Made by a program: the position numbers and the translations under genes | Shown: positions 20,823 to 31,564 of the stretch, piece by piece | Numbering within the stretch: the stretch's first letter is position 1 | Layout of the letters: the number at the start of each line of letters is the position of its first letter | Source: Membranipora membranacea | Lineage: Eukaryota; Bryozoa; Gymnolaemata; Cheilostomatida; Membraniporidae | DNA length: 64,000 bases | Reading direction: 5' to 3' | Assembly (NCBI GenBank): GCA_914767715.1 | Contig: OU612067.1 | Coordinates: 15,753,001 to 15,817,000 of the forward strand | Notes under the pieces: generated by a model | What the model was told of the DNA's origin: nothing | What the model saw: only the letters and a program-made list of their open reading frames with translations | Database searches by the model: none

Positions 20823-20910
20823 ATTTAAATAACCACTTGGTAAAAATTTTCACAAACACAAGAGTGTTGTGCACCATGTAATAAAAAAAATGCTTATCAA
20901 CAGAGCAAAA

Positions 20911-22079
20911 CTACTTTGGTAAATACACGATACCAGGATTTTCAAAGACTTTTGCTCGTACACGGGCTTTATCATCACAAACTGGGGAGCAATTTAAAAA
21001 CAGATAACCATAACGATCTTTTACTGCATCCAAATATGCTTCTATCACAAGTTTTTCCTTACCCATTTGTCTGCCAATTGTTTTGATTACTGAAATGTCT
21101 CTCACAGATTTCATCAACCAGAAATGGTGTGAGTTCAAACTAATCGTACGGAAAAATGGTCCTTGACAAAATAAATTTTGTGTCAGTGTAATTATGCTAT
21201 AATTATAATGATGACTAAACTTTGTATAAAAGTCAGCAATATCCTTAGAGCTGGAAACTTCCTCCATTAAATCATCAATGACTAGAAGTCTATGCTGTCG
21301 ATCTTTAGGCAATGATTCCATTGTTGCTAGCCCTTCTATAAATTTAATCGGCACCGAGGCATCATAAGAGTTGTAAAGTGGTTGGTAGATTGAGTAACAG
21401 ATAATTATTTCCACAGGTGGTGGCACAAAGATTTTTTCAGCATGGGAAATAATTTCTCTTAGTAGGGTAGATTTACCACTTGATGTCGGCCCTAAAAATA
21501 TACAGCATAAAAAGTCAGCAGGATAGAGATTGTGACTAAAATTCTTTCATTTACACACAATCATAGAATATTGCACATTACTATTGACCTCTTGAGTGTT
21601 ATTTTTTTCAAGTTTGCAGACACAGATGATTTATTAGCGTTATATAAGCTGATCATCCCATAATAACCGTACCTCCAAGTACTGGGTGTGTTTAAAATTA
21701 TGGGAAGGATTGCGGTGATGAAATGCTCATTAAAGTTAAAATTTAATGGGAGTTTTTACCCGCAAAAGTTCCGATTTTATGGGAGATTTTGCCGCAAAAT
21801 TTCCGCTTCTGCTCTAATTTTGAACGCATTAAGGGGATTAATAAGTCATTTTGCACCACCCTTTGACGTCAATTACAAATAGCCTAGGTTTTTTGCTCGG
21901 CAAATTCGCTGTCACAAATCCCAACAAAAATTTTCATGCAGGCTCCCCTCCGCTTTGGCTCAGAGGCTCATATAACCCTGCTTAAGGTCAAAAAACAACT
22001 AGATAAAAATCTTGCCTGAGATTATAGATGTGAATGGTGCAGCAAGGTGAAATTCTGTTGTCTTAAGATTTGAAGCCAT
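20911..22079 (-). CDS. Polinton genome-packaging ATPase (FtsK/HerA type), GC-AG intron
   Basis: Two exons: 22016-22079 (ATG at 22079, MASNLKTTEF...) and 20911-21491, giving 214 residues, the usual size. The junction falls just before the Walker A motif. Exon 1 ends ...TSIIS plus one base of a Gly codon, exon 2 begins with the rest, and the joined motif is GPTSSGKST. The donor is GC (CAG|GCAAGA) and the acceptor TTTTTAG. Unspliced, exon 1 meets a TAG within six codons, and exon 2 has no upstream ATG, so splicing is required. Walker B is HRLLVIDDLM. The protein would power DNA entry into the capsid. It is the last of four leftward genes spaced by 1-7 bases. Confidence 0.92.
21492..22015 (-). 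other. GC-AG intron of the packaging ATPase
   Basis: 524 bases with no coding content that I can support; a short open frame at 21688-21882 has no recognisable feature. It begins GCAAGA and ends TTTTTAG in the gene's direction. Confidence 0.8.
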
Positions 22080-22080
22080 A

Positions 22081-22281
22081 CTAGAATGTAGAGTTTGTTG
22101 ACTTTGAAGTGGATTCAAAGTTTTCACCGAGGAGCTTTATTATAGAATGTAGCTCTCCCTTCTCTTGTTGAACAAACGCTGCACACAGTGAACATATGGT
22201 GGCAACGGTAATCAGGATAATTGTGAGAAGTGCGCGGTATTGCGATAAAAACTGTCTGGTTGTGATATCAGACACAGGCAT
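22081..22281 (-). CDS. Small single-pass membrane protein
   Basis: 66 residues. A basic/polar N-terminus (MPVSDITTRQFLSQYR) is followed by one strong hydrophobic segment (LLTIILITVATICSLCAAFV, about residues 18-37) and a polar C-terminal tail. Its stop lies one base before the ATPase start and its start six bases after the previous gene's stop, so it belongs to the leftward block. No family is recognised. Small membrane proteins in virus-like elements often act in virion entry, exit or membrane remodelling; that is only a possibility here. Confidence 0.65.
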   Translation of the reverse strand: MPVSDITTRQFLSQYRALLTIILITVATICSLCAAFVQQEKGELHSIIKLLGENFESTSKSTNSTF

Positions 22282-22287
22282 GGCAAA

Positions 22288-22629
22288 CTAACGTAAATGA
22301 GGAGGTAATGTAACAGTGTAGGGTGCGTCTGGTAGCAGTACCACTATCTGACTGAACAAAGCCTCTTTCTTTGCCTTTATTAAATATCTGGTCACAGGTC
22401 TATGAAATCCTGATGGAATCATCAACATTGCGATTTCATACCAATTATCAAAATGGTGGCGTAATTTATCAGTGTGCAGAAGATACATGTATTGATTTAT
22501 AAGTTGACAGTCATGCTGAAAGAAGTCTGTATAGCCTTGAGCATTACAGCCTTGACAATGTTTGCTGACCTGGAGGGAGATTAATTTCCACAAAGTAGCA
22601 GCCATAGATGCATCTGCTGTTTTATCCAT
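22288..22629 (-). CDS. Polinton protein with a Cys/His metal-binding-like motif
   Basis: 113 residues. A motif near residues 23-41 (CQGC, then QHDC) resembles a CxxC...HxC zinc-binding pattern seen in small proteins of virus-like elements of aquatic animals. The rest is predicted helical (NWYEIAMLMIP) with a beta-like end (YTVTLPPHL). The gene lies between the tail-anchored protein gene (7 bases upstream) and the small membrane protein gene (6 bases downstream). Its function is unknown to me. Confidence 0.62.
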   Translation of the reverse strand: MDKTADASMAATLWKLISLQVSKHCQGCNAQGYTDFFQHDCQLINQYMYLLHTDKLRHHFDNWYEIAMLMIPSGFHRPVTRYLIKAKKEALFSQIVVLLPDAPYTVTLPPHLR

Positions 22630-22636
22630 TATGTTG

Positions 22637-23149
22637 TTACCATAGACAGATTATGCTAAATACCAACAAAGTAACCAACAGGTAAAATATCTGCCGCATC
22701 ACTGCCTGAAATCTCACTCGATTGATAGCTTTATTTAAAGTTCTGCAAAAGGTGTTTATTGAATGAGTACTTATGCTACCAACTTCATTTTTGCCCAATG
22801 ACAAAAATACCTTCTGTAGAATAGTCACTAATGTAATAGAATGAAACAGCAACTTCTTGCCGTTTGTGGTAGATGATAAGATTTCTTCACAGAGGGAGGC
22901 ATAGGTCTGTGTAGTTTGGCTGGCAGATAAGATTTTTCTTGATATCATTTCAATATCACTCACATACAATTCTTCCACATTTTGTTGAAGCATGTACAGC
23001 ATCCTGGATTTGTAATCCATCAATGTCAGAGATGGAGAATAACATTTGCCTGCAAGATTGGTTAATAAATATTGTCTTGTATTAATCGGTGAACTCAGAT
23101 ATTTTAACAGGTTAAAATAACCACTTGTCTTTTCTGACAGTTCCATCAT
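22637..23149 (-). CDS. Helical tail-anchored protein, first gene of the leftward block
   Basis: 170 residues from the ATG at 23149. The open frame extends to 23194, but a TATATATT box overlaps that upstream ATG, so transcription must begin later and the 23149 start is preferred. The protein is helix-rich and ends in a hydrophobic tail (IFYLLVTLLVFSIICLW) with almost nothing after it, the layout of a tail-anchored membrane protein. I looked for Bcl-2 homology motifs and did not find convincing ones. Its role is unknown. Confidence 0.65.
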   Translation of the reverse strand: MMELSEKTSGYFNLLKYLSSPINTRQYLLTNLAGKCYSPSLTLMDYKSRMLYMLQQNVEELYVSDIEMISRKILSASQTTQTYASLCEEILSSTTNGKKLLFHSITLVTILQKVFLSLGKNEVGSISTHSINTFCRTLNKAINRVRFQAVMRQIFYLLVTLLVFSIICLW

Positions 23150-23192
23150 AGGTTGCCTAGGAAACACTAATATGAATAAGTATCTTCCATAC

Positions 23193-23225
23193 AATATATA
23201 ACTACTTGGTTCACGGCTATTTAAG
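23193..23225. promoter_or_regulatory. Compact divergent promoter with two TATA boxes
   Basis: TATATATT on the minus strand (23193-23200) lies 44 bases upstream of the leftward start at 23149. TATTTAAG on the plus strand (23218-23225) lies about 110 bases upstream of the rightward start at 23334. The two boxes are about 20 bases apart and face opposite ways, so the leftward four-gene block and the rightward zinc-ribbon gene probably share this region. Confidence 0.6.
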
Positions 23226-23333
23226 CGCTTGCCTGCTTACCAAATTCACACACACACTAGGAGGCACACAGACGCACTTACACACAACCAAAGTGACTAT
23301 TTGTTCCATCTATTATAGGACACTATTATTACA

Positions 23334-24065
23334 ATGGATCATGTGAGTATACACACATACATTGCTTTTCTTTTTTGTACATAATTATCTTGTTTTTTAT
23401 GCTCCGTATCGTTTTATTCTGATTGTATACGACTTGTCAAATAGCTTATGTGATTTTCCATTGCTCAGAATAATATGTTTGCTTGGTAACTAGTCATAAT
23501 ATTTATTTTGCAGTCTCATTCCTGTCCAGAATGTGCCAAAGAATTAATTCCTAATGGTGAGGAGCTGCACCTCACGAGACAGTCGGCAAAGACTTCAGAT
23601 GAATTAAAAGAATTATTTGCAGCTGATAGTTTTCACTGTCCGGCATGCGAGGGTAGAATAGCAATGATGGATGCCAAACGTAAGTACATACATTCAGTAC
23701 AATTATACAAGTATATATACAAGTATATTCCTGAAGGTAATTTTCATTAATATGTAGTTATTACTGTCCAACATGCGAGAGTAGAATGTCAAATGTAAGT
23801 GCATACATTCAGCGCATCAACCATCTATGTTTGCTGTAGGTAAAGATGCTTTCATTACATACCTGAAGGCAATTTACATTAATATGTAATCTCTAACTCC
23901 TGTGTTGTAGATGTAAAGAGGATGCAACATCGGTTTAAAATTATGAGATCAGATCTGCTGCGTAAAACAAGGTCGACGCTTAGGGAGTTAGCAGCAGCAG
24001 AGGCAGAGTTAGATAGAGCTGTAAGACAAAAACTGCGACGAGTGGTTATGAAAGACAATCTTTAA
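23334..24065 (+). CDS. Zinc-ribbon plus coiled-coil small Polinton protein, three exons
   Basis: Exons 23334-23342 (three codons, MDH), 23514-23679 and 23911-24065, with GT-AG borders and closing phases, give 109 residues. The first half has two CxxC pairs (CPEC at residues 6-9 and CPAC at about 43-46), a zinc-ribbon layout. The second half is a charged helix with heptad-like Leu/Ala spacing (LLRKTRSTLRELAAAEAEL), probably a coiled coil, with a basic end. Small coiled-coil proteins are known in Polintons, but I cannot name a function. It is the only gene in the rightmost part and runs toward the right inverted repeat. Confidence 0.8.
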
Positions 24066-24745
24066 TCTGTAATTGAATCTCTAATATTTTGCTTTTCTTG
24101 TTAATTTTTTTTTATCTCTTCTTTCACATTGTTTTTGTTTTTATGCTGGGCTGCGTAATTTGTGTTGGAATGGTGGGTGTCAAAGTTATGCTCATCAAGG
24201 AAATCAAAGCATGAGCCTGGCATTGTTACCCTGCTGCCTACGGGAGCACTCACGAATTATGTTGCCATTTCTGTCAGATCAGGAACGCATGCACCTGCTA
24301 CCAGTAACATGTAATCTAGTACAATCTGTTCCATGGACTATGTCAGATGTCTAATCTGACAACCTTGTATTCATTTATTCCCTGTAATTTATATTATGTG
24401 ATTTTATACATGTCTTTGCTGTCTCTACCTCAGATTTATTATTGAAAATGTTTTAACACCTAAATTAACATATACCTACATTCAGCTGCATATTTATCAA
24501 TTCAAGCCTGTACCAATGAGCATTTTATCCCTCACAAACAAATATTTAACACAACACTAGCTAACTGTGAATCTTCTCAATCACTTTACCCACACAAGCA
24601 TCTCATCATTTATTATGAATAAATATACTGTGTAGAATTACATAAACAAACTTCCATCAGATCAATGACCCACCTCACCATACAAAATGATAACAAAAGC
24701 AATTGACAACTCCATAGCTTTATGAGTAGTTGCTACACCACGTTG
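24066..24745. other. Non-coding stretch before the right Polinton end
   Basis: 680 bases between the zinc-ribbon gene and the right inverted repeat. It contains a plus-strand AATAAA at 24618-24623. The open frame at 24160-24354 shows no domain, and I do not call it. Confidence 0.5.
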
Positions 24746-24880
24746 AGCACAAAATAAATACTGTGATGAATCACCGTAATTGAACAGCCAGTGGCTCCAC
24801 CAGGAGCGTTACAGGCGGGAACAGTCCGCCTATCTGTTAAAATGTGATCGAGCTGACCAACTCCTCCCAAATCTACTACT
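24746..24880 (-). repeat. Polinton right terminal inverted repeat
   Basis: The reverse complement of 4975-5109 with about four mismatches. It ends CTACTACT, directly followed by the second CAGATA (24881-24886). Confidence 0.93.
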
Positions 24881-25112
24881 CAGATATCAGGTTTGAGAGA
24901 TGGGAATGATAATAGGTATTGCAGTGGCGATGAAAGATCCCCGCCACTTGGACAATACATCACGTTATTTGTGAAGAGGGATGTAATAGAATTCAAATTT
25001 GTTACCAACAGTAAGCACGGGACCCGAGACGATGGCTTCAGGCTAAGAAATGATGGTGAGTCAATGAATGCGATATGCTTTATATAATTTTTGAATTTTT
25101 TTTTGCCCATCA

Positions 25113-26329
25113 AGTCACTCATGTTGATCTTTCTTTCTTTCGTTAGTACAAGTCACAAGTGTGGTATCACACAAGATACTTTAATAGCTAACATCAGGCT
25201 TTCATCCTGACAAGAGGTGAGTGCACTGTTTCTGTGATTTTGAAGGTTGTTGACAGTATTGGCTGGAATTGATTGCGGAACATGCAGGCAGTCCTTACAG
25301 TTTCACTGGATATACTCCCTGAATGAGAAATTCATGTTATCCAGGCTATGACAAGCTGGTCAATCCTGACCATGCTAATTTCTTCCCTACCTGGTTCAGC
25401 GTATAACGCCTCTTGCCAATGGTTTATCTGAAAATTTTGTGCAACCAGGTATCAGCTAAATTTGCCAGGACAGGTTTACAATTGTTCACCACATAACTAT
25501 AGCCAGAATTGAACCCAACAAGGACAGAATTGATGGCACTTTTTGCTACAAATCAGATTTAATAGTATTTTATTTCTTAATTTCCTTCACAAATTCGAGG
25601 TTAAAGCCATGCAGTGGATTGAGTTTCACCATGAAGATAGCTGTGATAATAAATTTCTTCACTTGCTACCAATTTCCTTTTAAAATGTAGACAGCTTTGC
25701 TATCAGTGAGAGCTATTTTCATGTTCTCCTCCCGTATAATGCAGTCGAGAAATAACACCCCTGAATTTCAGACTAAGAATTAATTTATTTCATACTGTGC
25801 CTTTTTTATTCTTACAAACGATAATGGACGCACTCATATGATACAGTGAAATAGCCTCAATTTCACCTTCGATTGTCTTCGAAACAGATTAAAAATATGC
25901 GAATGGTTTCGTCATATTAATTTGTCTCGGCTCTATAATATGGCTCAAACAAAAGCTTAGGCAAATAGGAAAAGCTGCAGCATATAGAATAAGAAATTGA
26001 GTAATGCTGATAGCAAATAAGCAATGGTAATATCAAAGGGTTAGTAATATCATGTTGATGGCCGGTTAAATCTGGTTAGAATTCTCAGACATTAGACCTT
26101 TACTGAATATCTTGCCGCGCAAACTGCTTCCAGGGGATCTAACTCCAGCAAATATTGTATCAACCATGTTTGCCATAGATGCTATTAGGGCTTCATTGCC
26201 AAGTCACTTATGTAGAAGACGTGAAATAATCTGTTCTTTTTAGTGAAGATTAAAACAAACATTACGCATGATTGAGTTAGAACTAAAAATAAAATAAAAA
26301 GCTCATCACCAGAAAATTTTCATTTATCC
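25113..26329. other. Intergenic, no gene seen
   Basis: About 1.2 kb after similarity to the right duplicate ends (25112) and before the tail exon of the leftward Sushi receptor. I see no domain, repeat family copy or long open frame. The missing linker and membrane exons of the broken CUB receptor would be expected here and are absent. Confidence 0.5.
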
Positions 26330-29300
26330 CTAGTTATTTAGAGAAGTATATACATGGTTATCTTCTCCTACTCCACATTGATTCACCATCTCATACTCCG
26401 CACCTCTAGAATGATTATTTCCAGCCATCCTAGTACCAGAGTTCTCATATGTATCGGCTCCATCGCTGACTTGATTGCTCTTTTCAGAATCAACAGCCGC
26501 ATTAATTCGGGAGAGGTCCAATCCCACCTCTTCATACTCTGCAGGATTGTTCAATTGGCCTATCAACAAAATAGGACTACACTGCATGATTGGAACAGCT
26601 ATGAATGTAAGACTCATTAATTTTTATAGAATTCATATTTATTGAATGCGATTTATTTTGCCTTCCCTAATAATGGTGCATTTGTTTTTCCGATTTACTC
26701 ACCACAACTTTTTCATTGCTGAAAATTATATTCATTTTTTGTTTTTTACACAATCATGATGTTAAATTTGTGTTGCACTGAATAACATGTGGAGATAAAT
26801 TGCTCATAGCCTGTAGCCAGTTGCTTTGCCCTTCGATAAAAGGTCTCAATGTGAAACCTCAACCGTGTAAAAGTATATCATGTATGGATTTAAATTGAAG
26901 TTCATACCGTTAGTGGCGCTTCTTTCCGTAACAATTTGCTGATTTTTCTCAGATGCAGTCAATCTAAAATTAAAACATTTGAGATATAAGGGATAGATTT
27001 AATGATTGGACATATGATGAGCCTTGAGACCACCGAAATGATGGAAATATCAACCATTACTAAGATTACAGCCATGGTAACTCTTTACCTTTGGTTTTCC
27101 ATAGACAACTTTCTGCTTCTGATCACAAAGAAAACCAGCCCACCAATCAGAAGTATGCAGACAACTCCGAGGACTGACCCCACAATGACTATCTTCTTTT
27201 GTTGATCACCTACAATACCAGGAGAATTATCACCTGTTCAAATAACTGATTGACTGAAGCAATGAATTGTTAACTTAATTATGAATGTGTAAAAATATAT
27301 ACAGTACTTTATTTAGCAAGAATCAAGATGTATGGACACAAGGAACATCTGATATCCTTCAATATAGGCCAAACCGTAGTAAAGCAAGCTTTGTCATGTT
27401 TCTCCAGTTCATTTTAAGAATAGACCAGAGGCAAATCTCAAGAATTTTTGTTCACAGTTTGTGAAAGGAGTTATCCCCTTCTTGACCACGGGGGCACAAC
27501 TCAAAAATTTTGATGCAACACCAACTCTGCAATTTACTTGCAAAATTATCCCTTTTATTTGGTACTTAACTCAACTTACTCACCTTTAGGATTCTCAGTT
27601 GTTGGTTGATGCTGTTGTACAGCTGAAATAGCAAAATAATTCATTCCATAATTCATTCAATCAATTTATACCTTCTATGGGACTGTGTGCCGGTGCAGTA
27701 TTGATGCATATAAGAACAGAAGTACAGTTTTTCTTATAGAGGCAGGTGCACACTTGGTTAATTGGAAGAATGACAAATATAAGCTTTGAATTAGGTAACT
27801 GCAAAATTACACAGTCAGAATGTGGAATGAAGTGTCTACGGGTGTATTTTGCGATTGCCAACAGACAGGGCTGAGCAAATTCCTCCTTATTTGCATCTAT
27901 CGAGATGACATATTTTTGTCTGTATTGTAGACTTGACTGTTTGTAAAACTTAGTGGAGCAATATGATTTTTATATGAAAATTGTTAAACAAGGGCTGTAC
28001 AAGTTGTTGCACATAATCTTTCAGCTATCAGTAAAACATATAGACTAACCAGATATCTGTTCGCATCTCACTTCCCGATCATCCGAGTTTGGATGGTTTG
28101 AAAGCATGATATTCCAGCTTCCAGCCGCAGAACAAATTATACTTATTTCCCTGTCACCATTTAGCAGCTGATAGCCGGGATCACAGCTTATGTTTAGTAC
28201 AGTAAGGTAAGTGAGGGAAGTTAGTGAAGAGCTTGATGCATTGGCGTTGATAAATTCAAGCAGATCACATTGCACTAAATAAAAGAAATGAAAGCAATTG
28301 TCCATAGCATGCTAGAAGGGGTTGTTAGTGATTAGACTGTTAAAAGGTAGGTGTGTCTATCAAACAGTTGATTACCACATTCATCAGATGTCCACGTTTA
28401 ATTTCTAAATAGCCATAACAACAGAGGTCTAGCAGTTTATTACCTAAACTGAACCTATGTCAACCAATTGAAAAAAAGCGGGAATCAACTTTGTTCAGTT
28501 CCATTGTAACAAATTTGTTTTCACCCCAGCCTATAGGCGATATTTGCTAAGTTTCATAACTAACCTTCCTCACACAGCTTAGAAACTGACCAGGTTTTAT
28601 CACTCTTACATATTACATCCTCCGTCAGCTTAGTGAAACCCTCATCACATTCAAAATTTACTGCCTGCATGTAATCTACTGTTTCTCTCGGAGTCGAGGT
28701 CGTAACATTAGCCAAGGCTGAGAGCTCTGATACATTGCACTGTACTGTAGAGTAATATCGGATATAGACACATTAGCGTAAATATTTAGGAAGAAGAAAC
28801 TTGTAAGTTGATAGTGAATGCGGAAGTACAGAGTGAGGACTATTGTGGAAGGTCCTCGCTAGGTAGGTAGGTAGTTAGTATTGTATGTAGCGTTCTTTGC
28901 TGGCAGTAAGTGCCTAGATATTAAAGTGGCAAGAAAAGCTTTTGCAAAAACACTTAGATTGTATATTCCTCATTAAGTGCGCGGAATTCTCACCGGGTTT
29001 ACAACTAAAAGTATCCTGTATATTTGTATCATTCCATGTCCAGGGTATTGTCTGATTATCTGTAGAACTGCAGGACACTAGAGTAGAATTTGTACCATAA
29101 CGAGATTCATATCCTTCTTTACATGTGTACTCTATAGTCCTGTTCAGAGTCACCACAGTAGGTATTGAGTTTGCAATGGTGACTGGGGCAACAACACACC
29201 AAGGTACTGGAACACAAAAAGAAACATTTAGTTTTTCAGAATTTAGCAGATATTTTATTGTCGCATAAAAGTAACTTTGAGTTAGGTATTTGAAAGAAGC

Positions 29301-31485
29301 AGCAATCAGCAGTACTCTTAAATAAATTCAAAGATAAATCTCACCTCACCGGGTAGCAAATTTAAGTTATGAATGGGTAATTTCTGTATTGGTCGATACC
29401 AATATAATTTTTTAACACATGATACCGTCAATTTTTTTCACTTTCTATGTTTCTTTGATCAGACAATTTGTATGCCAGTTGGTTATCACATCAACATATT
29501 GCACCAAGTTGACAGCTTTTTGAGTGGATCAATAATGTTTTGGTAAAAGATTGCTGAATACCTGGTATACAATTGACACCATTAGTCCAGGAAGCATAAC
29601 CTCCATTCTTCTGACAGTTGATTGTTGACCCCCCTGTGAACTGGTAGTTTTCCATACATTGATAACGCACTGTAGTAGACCCTGGTAAATAAGGTGTCGT
29701 CACTTCTTCATATGTCGCATTTCTCACATCGGGAATATCTCCACATCTAATAACTAAATATTTCATTCACAGAAAAACTTTAGATTCTACACCAAATCAT
29801 GTGTGATCCTCTTCTCATTTAATGGCTAAAATCAGTGTCACCCGCTATGGCTGACACAACTGTGTTCTGATTTATTGATACAGTTTATTGTCAAATGTCA
29901 GATATTTGTTACCCAATCTATTAACATGTGCGACGATTTTTTGATGTCGTACAGTGACAACAATTTTTCTGCACGTTGAAACTAAACTTCTCCCAAATGT
30001 ATGTAAAATACCAAAACTATGCATATGGGTTGGATGTATATTTATAAGACTATTCCTTTGCGTTCAATACTTATAAATTCCTGTCATTCACTCTAGACTG
30101 ATTCACTTACCTTCATATATTAACAGAAATAGTGTAGATATGTAATCGTTTTCATTATTGATACCCGGTGCGTGGACATCAAACTCTCCTTTGTCATCAG
30201 CTACTATCTCGACGATCCCAGAAGCAGGATTTACAGTCTTATTTTCTTTGCCAAACAATACCATGAGATTTGCTGGCCTGAAATTGCCGACCCGTCTTAT
30301 TCGTATAGCTGAGTCTGATGGCAGCCCTGTCACAGTGACCACACATGATGGCTGATTTATATTGATATAAATTCCAGGTACCTTTGAGCTTATAACTCCT
30401 GACCATACTGAATCTGTCACACTTACTTGTGGCTGAGGGGTATAACCACATCGGAAAACTACAATGACATAACATAAAAGATAAACCTGGCAGTATATGG
30501 TTACAGCCATTGATGACCTTTTATAGCCCTATCATCTCAATCATTATGCTCAAATCCTAACCATTGTAAGGAATATATAGTCCAATCAAGCAGTGAGTGA
30601 TGTGGAAAGCAATGATCTGAGAATGATTCGGGATGTTTTTAATCAAAACATCACCCAGATAAATTTTATTCATTCCCGTTTTGTACTGTTTAATATGGTG
30701 TCATCATCCTTACAGTGGCATAATAACAGACAGAACACTTCTCACAATAGTTTATGGGATTTTTTTAATGAGATGAGATGATAAACTTATTTATTACTCA
30801 TTGTTCATTTATGGCATTACAATCATCCAACCTTCCAAAAAAGACTTGTCAATCTGCAAGTTCCAAACAGACGATGGAGCCAACTTAAAAAAAAGTTATC
30901 AATGAAGGACAGCTATTTATTTTAACCTAGAAACACAATCCCTGTGGTATGATCCCATTTTTGGTCTTGAACTTTGAACTATAAGCTGATATTAATATTT
31001 CCACCTGTGTCAGGATACTGATCATCGAAATACATTGCAAATAGTTTCTAGACCCAAGAATGTTTAAAATCATCTAAATACTTCTATATTGAGTCACCTG
31101 TGTCATAGTACAAGATTTTGAAGTCTGCTGAGTCCGATGAAGATTGAATTGGTCGTTCAGAGCTGGATAAGGTGACGTCAAACTCTTCCTGTTCTACACA
31201 GAATGGATTGCCGTCTACTGATAGTGTTCCAGAAGTGCACCCATCGGGATCAGATGTCTTTAATATCCCCTCAATAATCATCATCAAGGAGGATGGCGCT
31301 GGCAGCTGCAGCTCACAGCTTCTAATCGGCTCAACATTAACCTGTTTGTGAATTATTTGTCCAAATCTCTGTGGTAGATCATCACCGTGTGAGCAAAGTA
31401 TTGCTGAAGGGACGTCTTGGCTAAATGCGAGATTGAATGCTGTGAGGAGCAGATGGAGACAGCTACACCTGACCAGACTTGTCAT
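26330..31485 (-). CDS. CUB-like x2 / Sushi x4 receptor with ITAM-like tail (complete, 663 aa)
   Basis: Ten exons: 31098-31485, 30111-30458, 29562-29753, 28994-29206, 28565-28744, 28050-28274, 27584-27622, 27089-27209, 26908-26963, 26330-26559. All phases close (664 codons). Exon 1 encodes a signal peptide plus a CUB-like module (ending FKILYYDTG); exon 2 a second CUB-like module. Exons 3-6 are four Sushi/CCP modules, each exon one module with the Cys-Trp pattern (for example YQCMENYQF...CQKNG...WTNGVNC). A short Pro/Thr linker, one membrane segment (about residues 537-558, IVIVGSVLGVVCILLIGGLV) and a cytoplasmic tail follow. The tail has YEEV, YENS, YEMV and YTSL; the last two are spaced 11 residues apart. 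It is likely a cell-surface recognition receptor signalling through phosphotyrosine. It faces its inverted duplicate at 34557. Confidence 0.92.
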
Positions 31486-31526
31486 ATTGATCTTTAAGGA
31501 ATGGATAACTCATGTTTAGTAACGGT

Positions 31527-31535
31527 CTATATAAA
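31527..31535 (-). promoter_or_regulatory. TATA-like element of the leftward Sushi receptor
   Basis: TTTATATAG on the minus strand, about 42 bases upstream of the ATG at 31485. The rightward partner gene has no comparable box at the same distance. Confidence 0.4.
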
Positions 31536-31564
31536 TTGAGAGGCGGATATCAAATTTTATGGGC

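Larger units (their letters stand above)
4975..24880. mobile_element. Polinton/Maverick element, 19,906 bp, near-complete
   Basis: This is a self-synthesising virus-like DNA transposon. The ends begin with AG (AGTAGTAGATTTGGG), carry 135-base inverted repeats and are flanked by a 6-base duplication. It encodes the Polinton core set: protein-primed DNA polymerase B, retroviral-type integrase, FtsK/HerA-type packaging ATPase, adenain-like protease, and double and single jelly-roll capsid proteins. It also carries six further genes. All long frames are open except the protease, which carries a nested hAT insertion. Coding capacity is split into a rightward block (5156-12489), a leftward block (12671-23149) and one rightward gene near the right end (23334-24065). 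The retained target duplication and near-identical inverted repeats suggest a recent arrival. Confidence 0.96.
3815..25055 (+). pseudogene. CUB-domain receptor, left duplicate, broken and split by Polinton
   Basis: Exon 1 (3815-3884) encodes an intact signal peptide starting MMGYISN. The CUB exon begins at 4738 and resumes at 24887 after the Polinton, ending at 25055 before a GTGAGT donor. It matches the intact exon 62353-62760. Two lesions are visible. A 2-base deletion near 4799-4812 shifts the frame into an immediate TAG. The 19.9-kb Polinton sits in the middle of the exon between CAGATA duplications. No linker or membrane exon is seen downstream, because similarity to the right copy ends near 25112. 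The locus is therefore dead as a receptor. The order of the lesions is unknown. Confidence 0.85.

Noticed and set aside
22637-23149. Bcl-2-like apoptosis inhibitor
   Set aside because: Helical with a tail anchor, but no BH1/BH2 signature is visible; only a structural comparison could justify the claim.
24160-24354. 64-residue frame near the right Polinton end
   Set aside because: No domain, no promoter spacing and no homologue recognised; left as non-coding.
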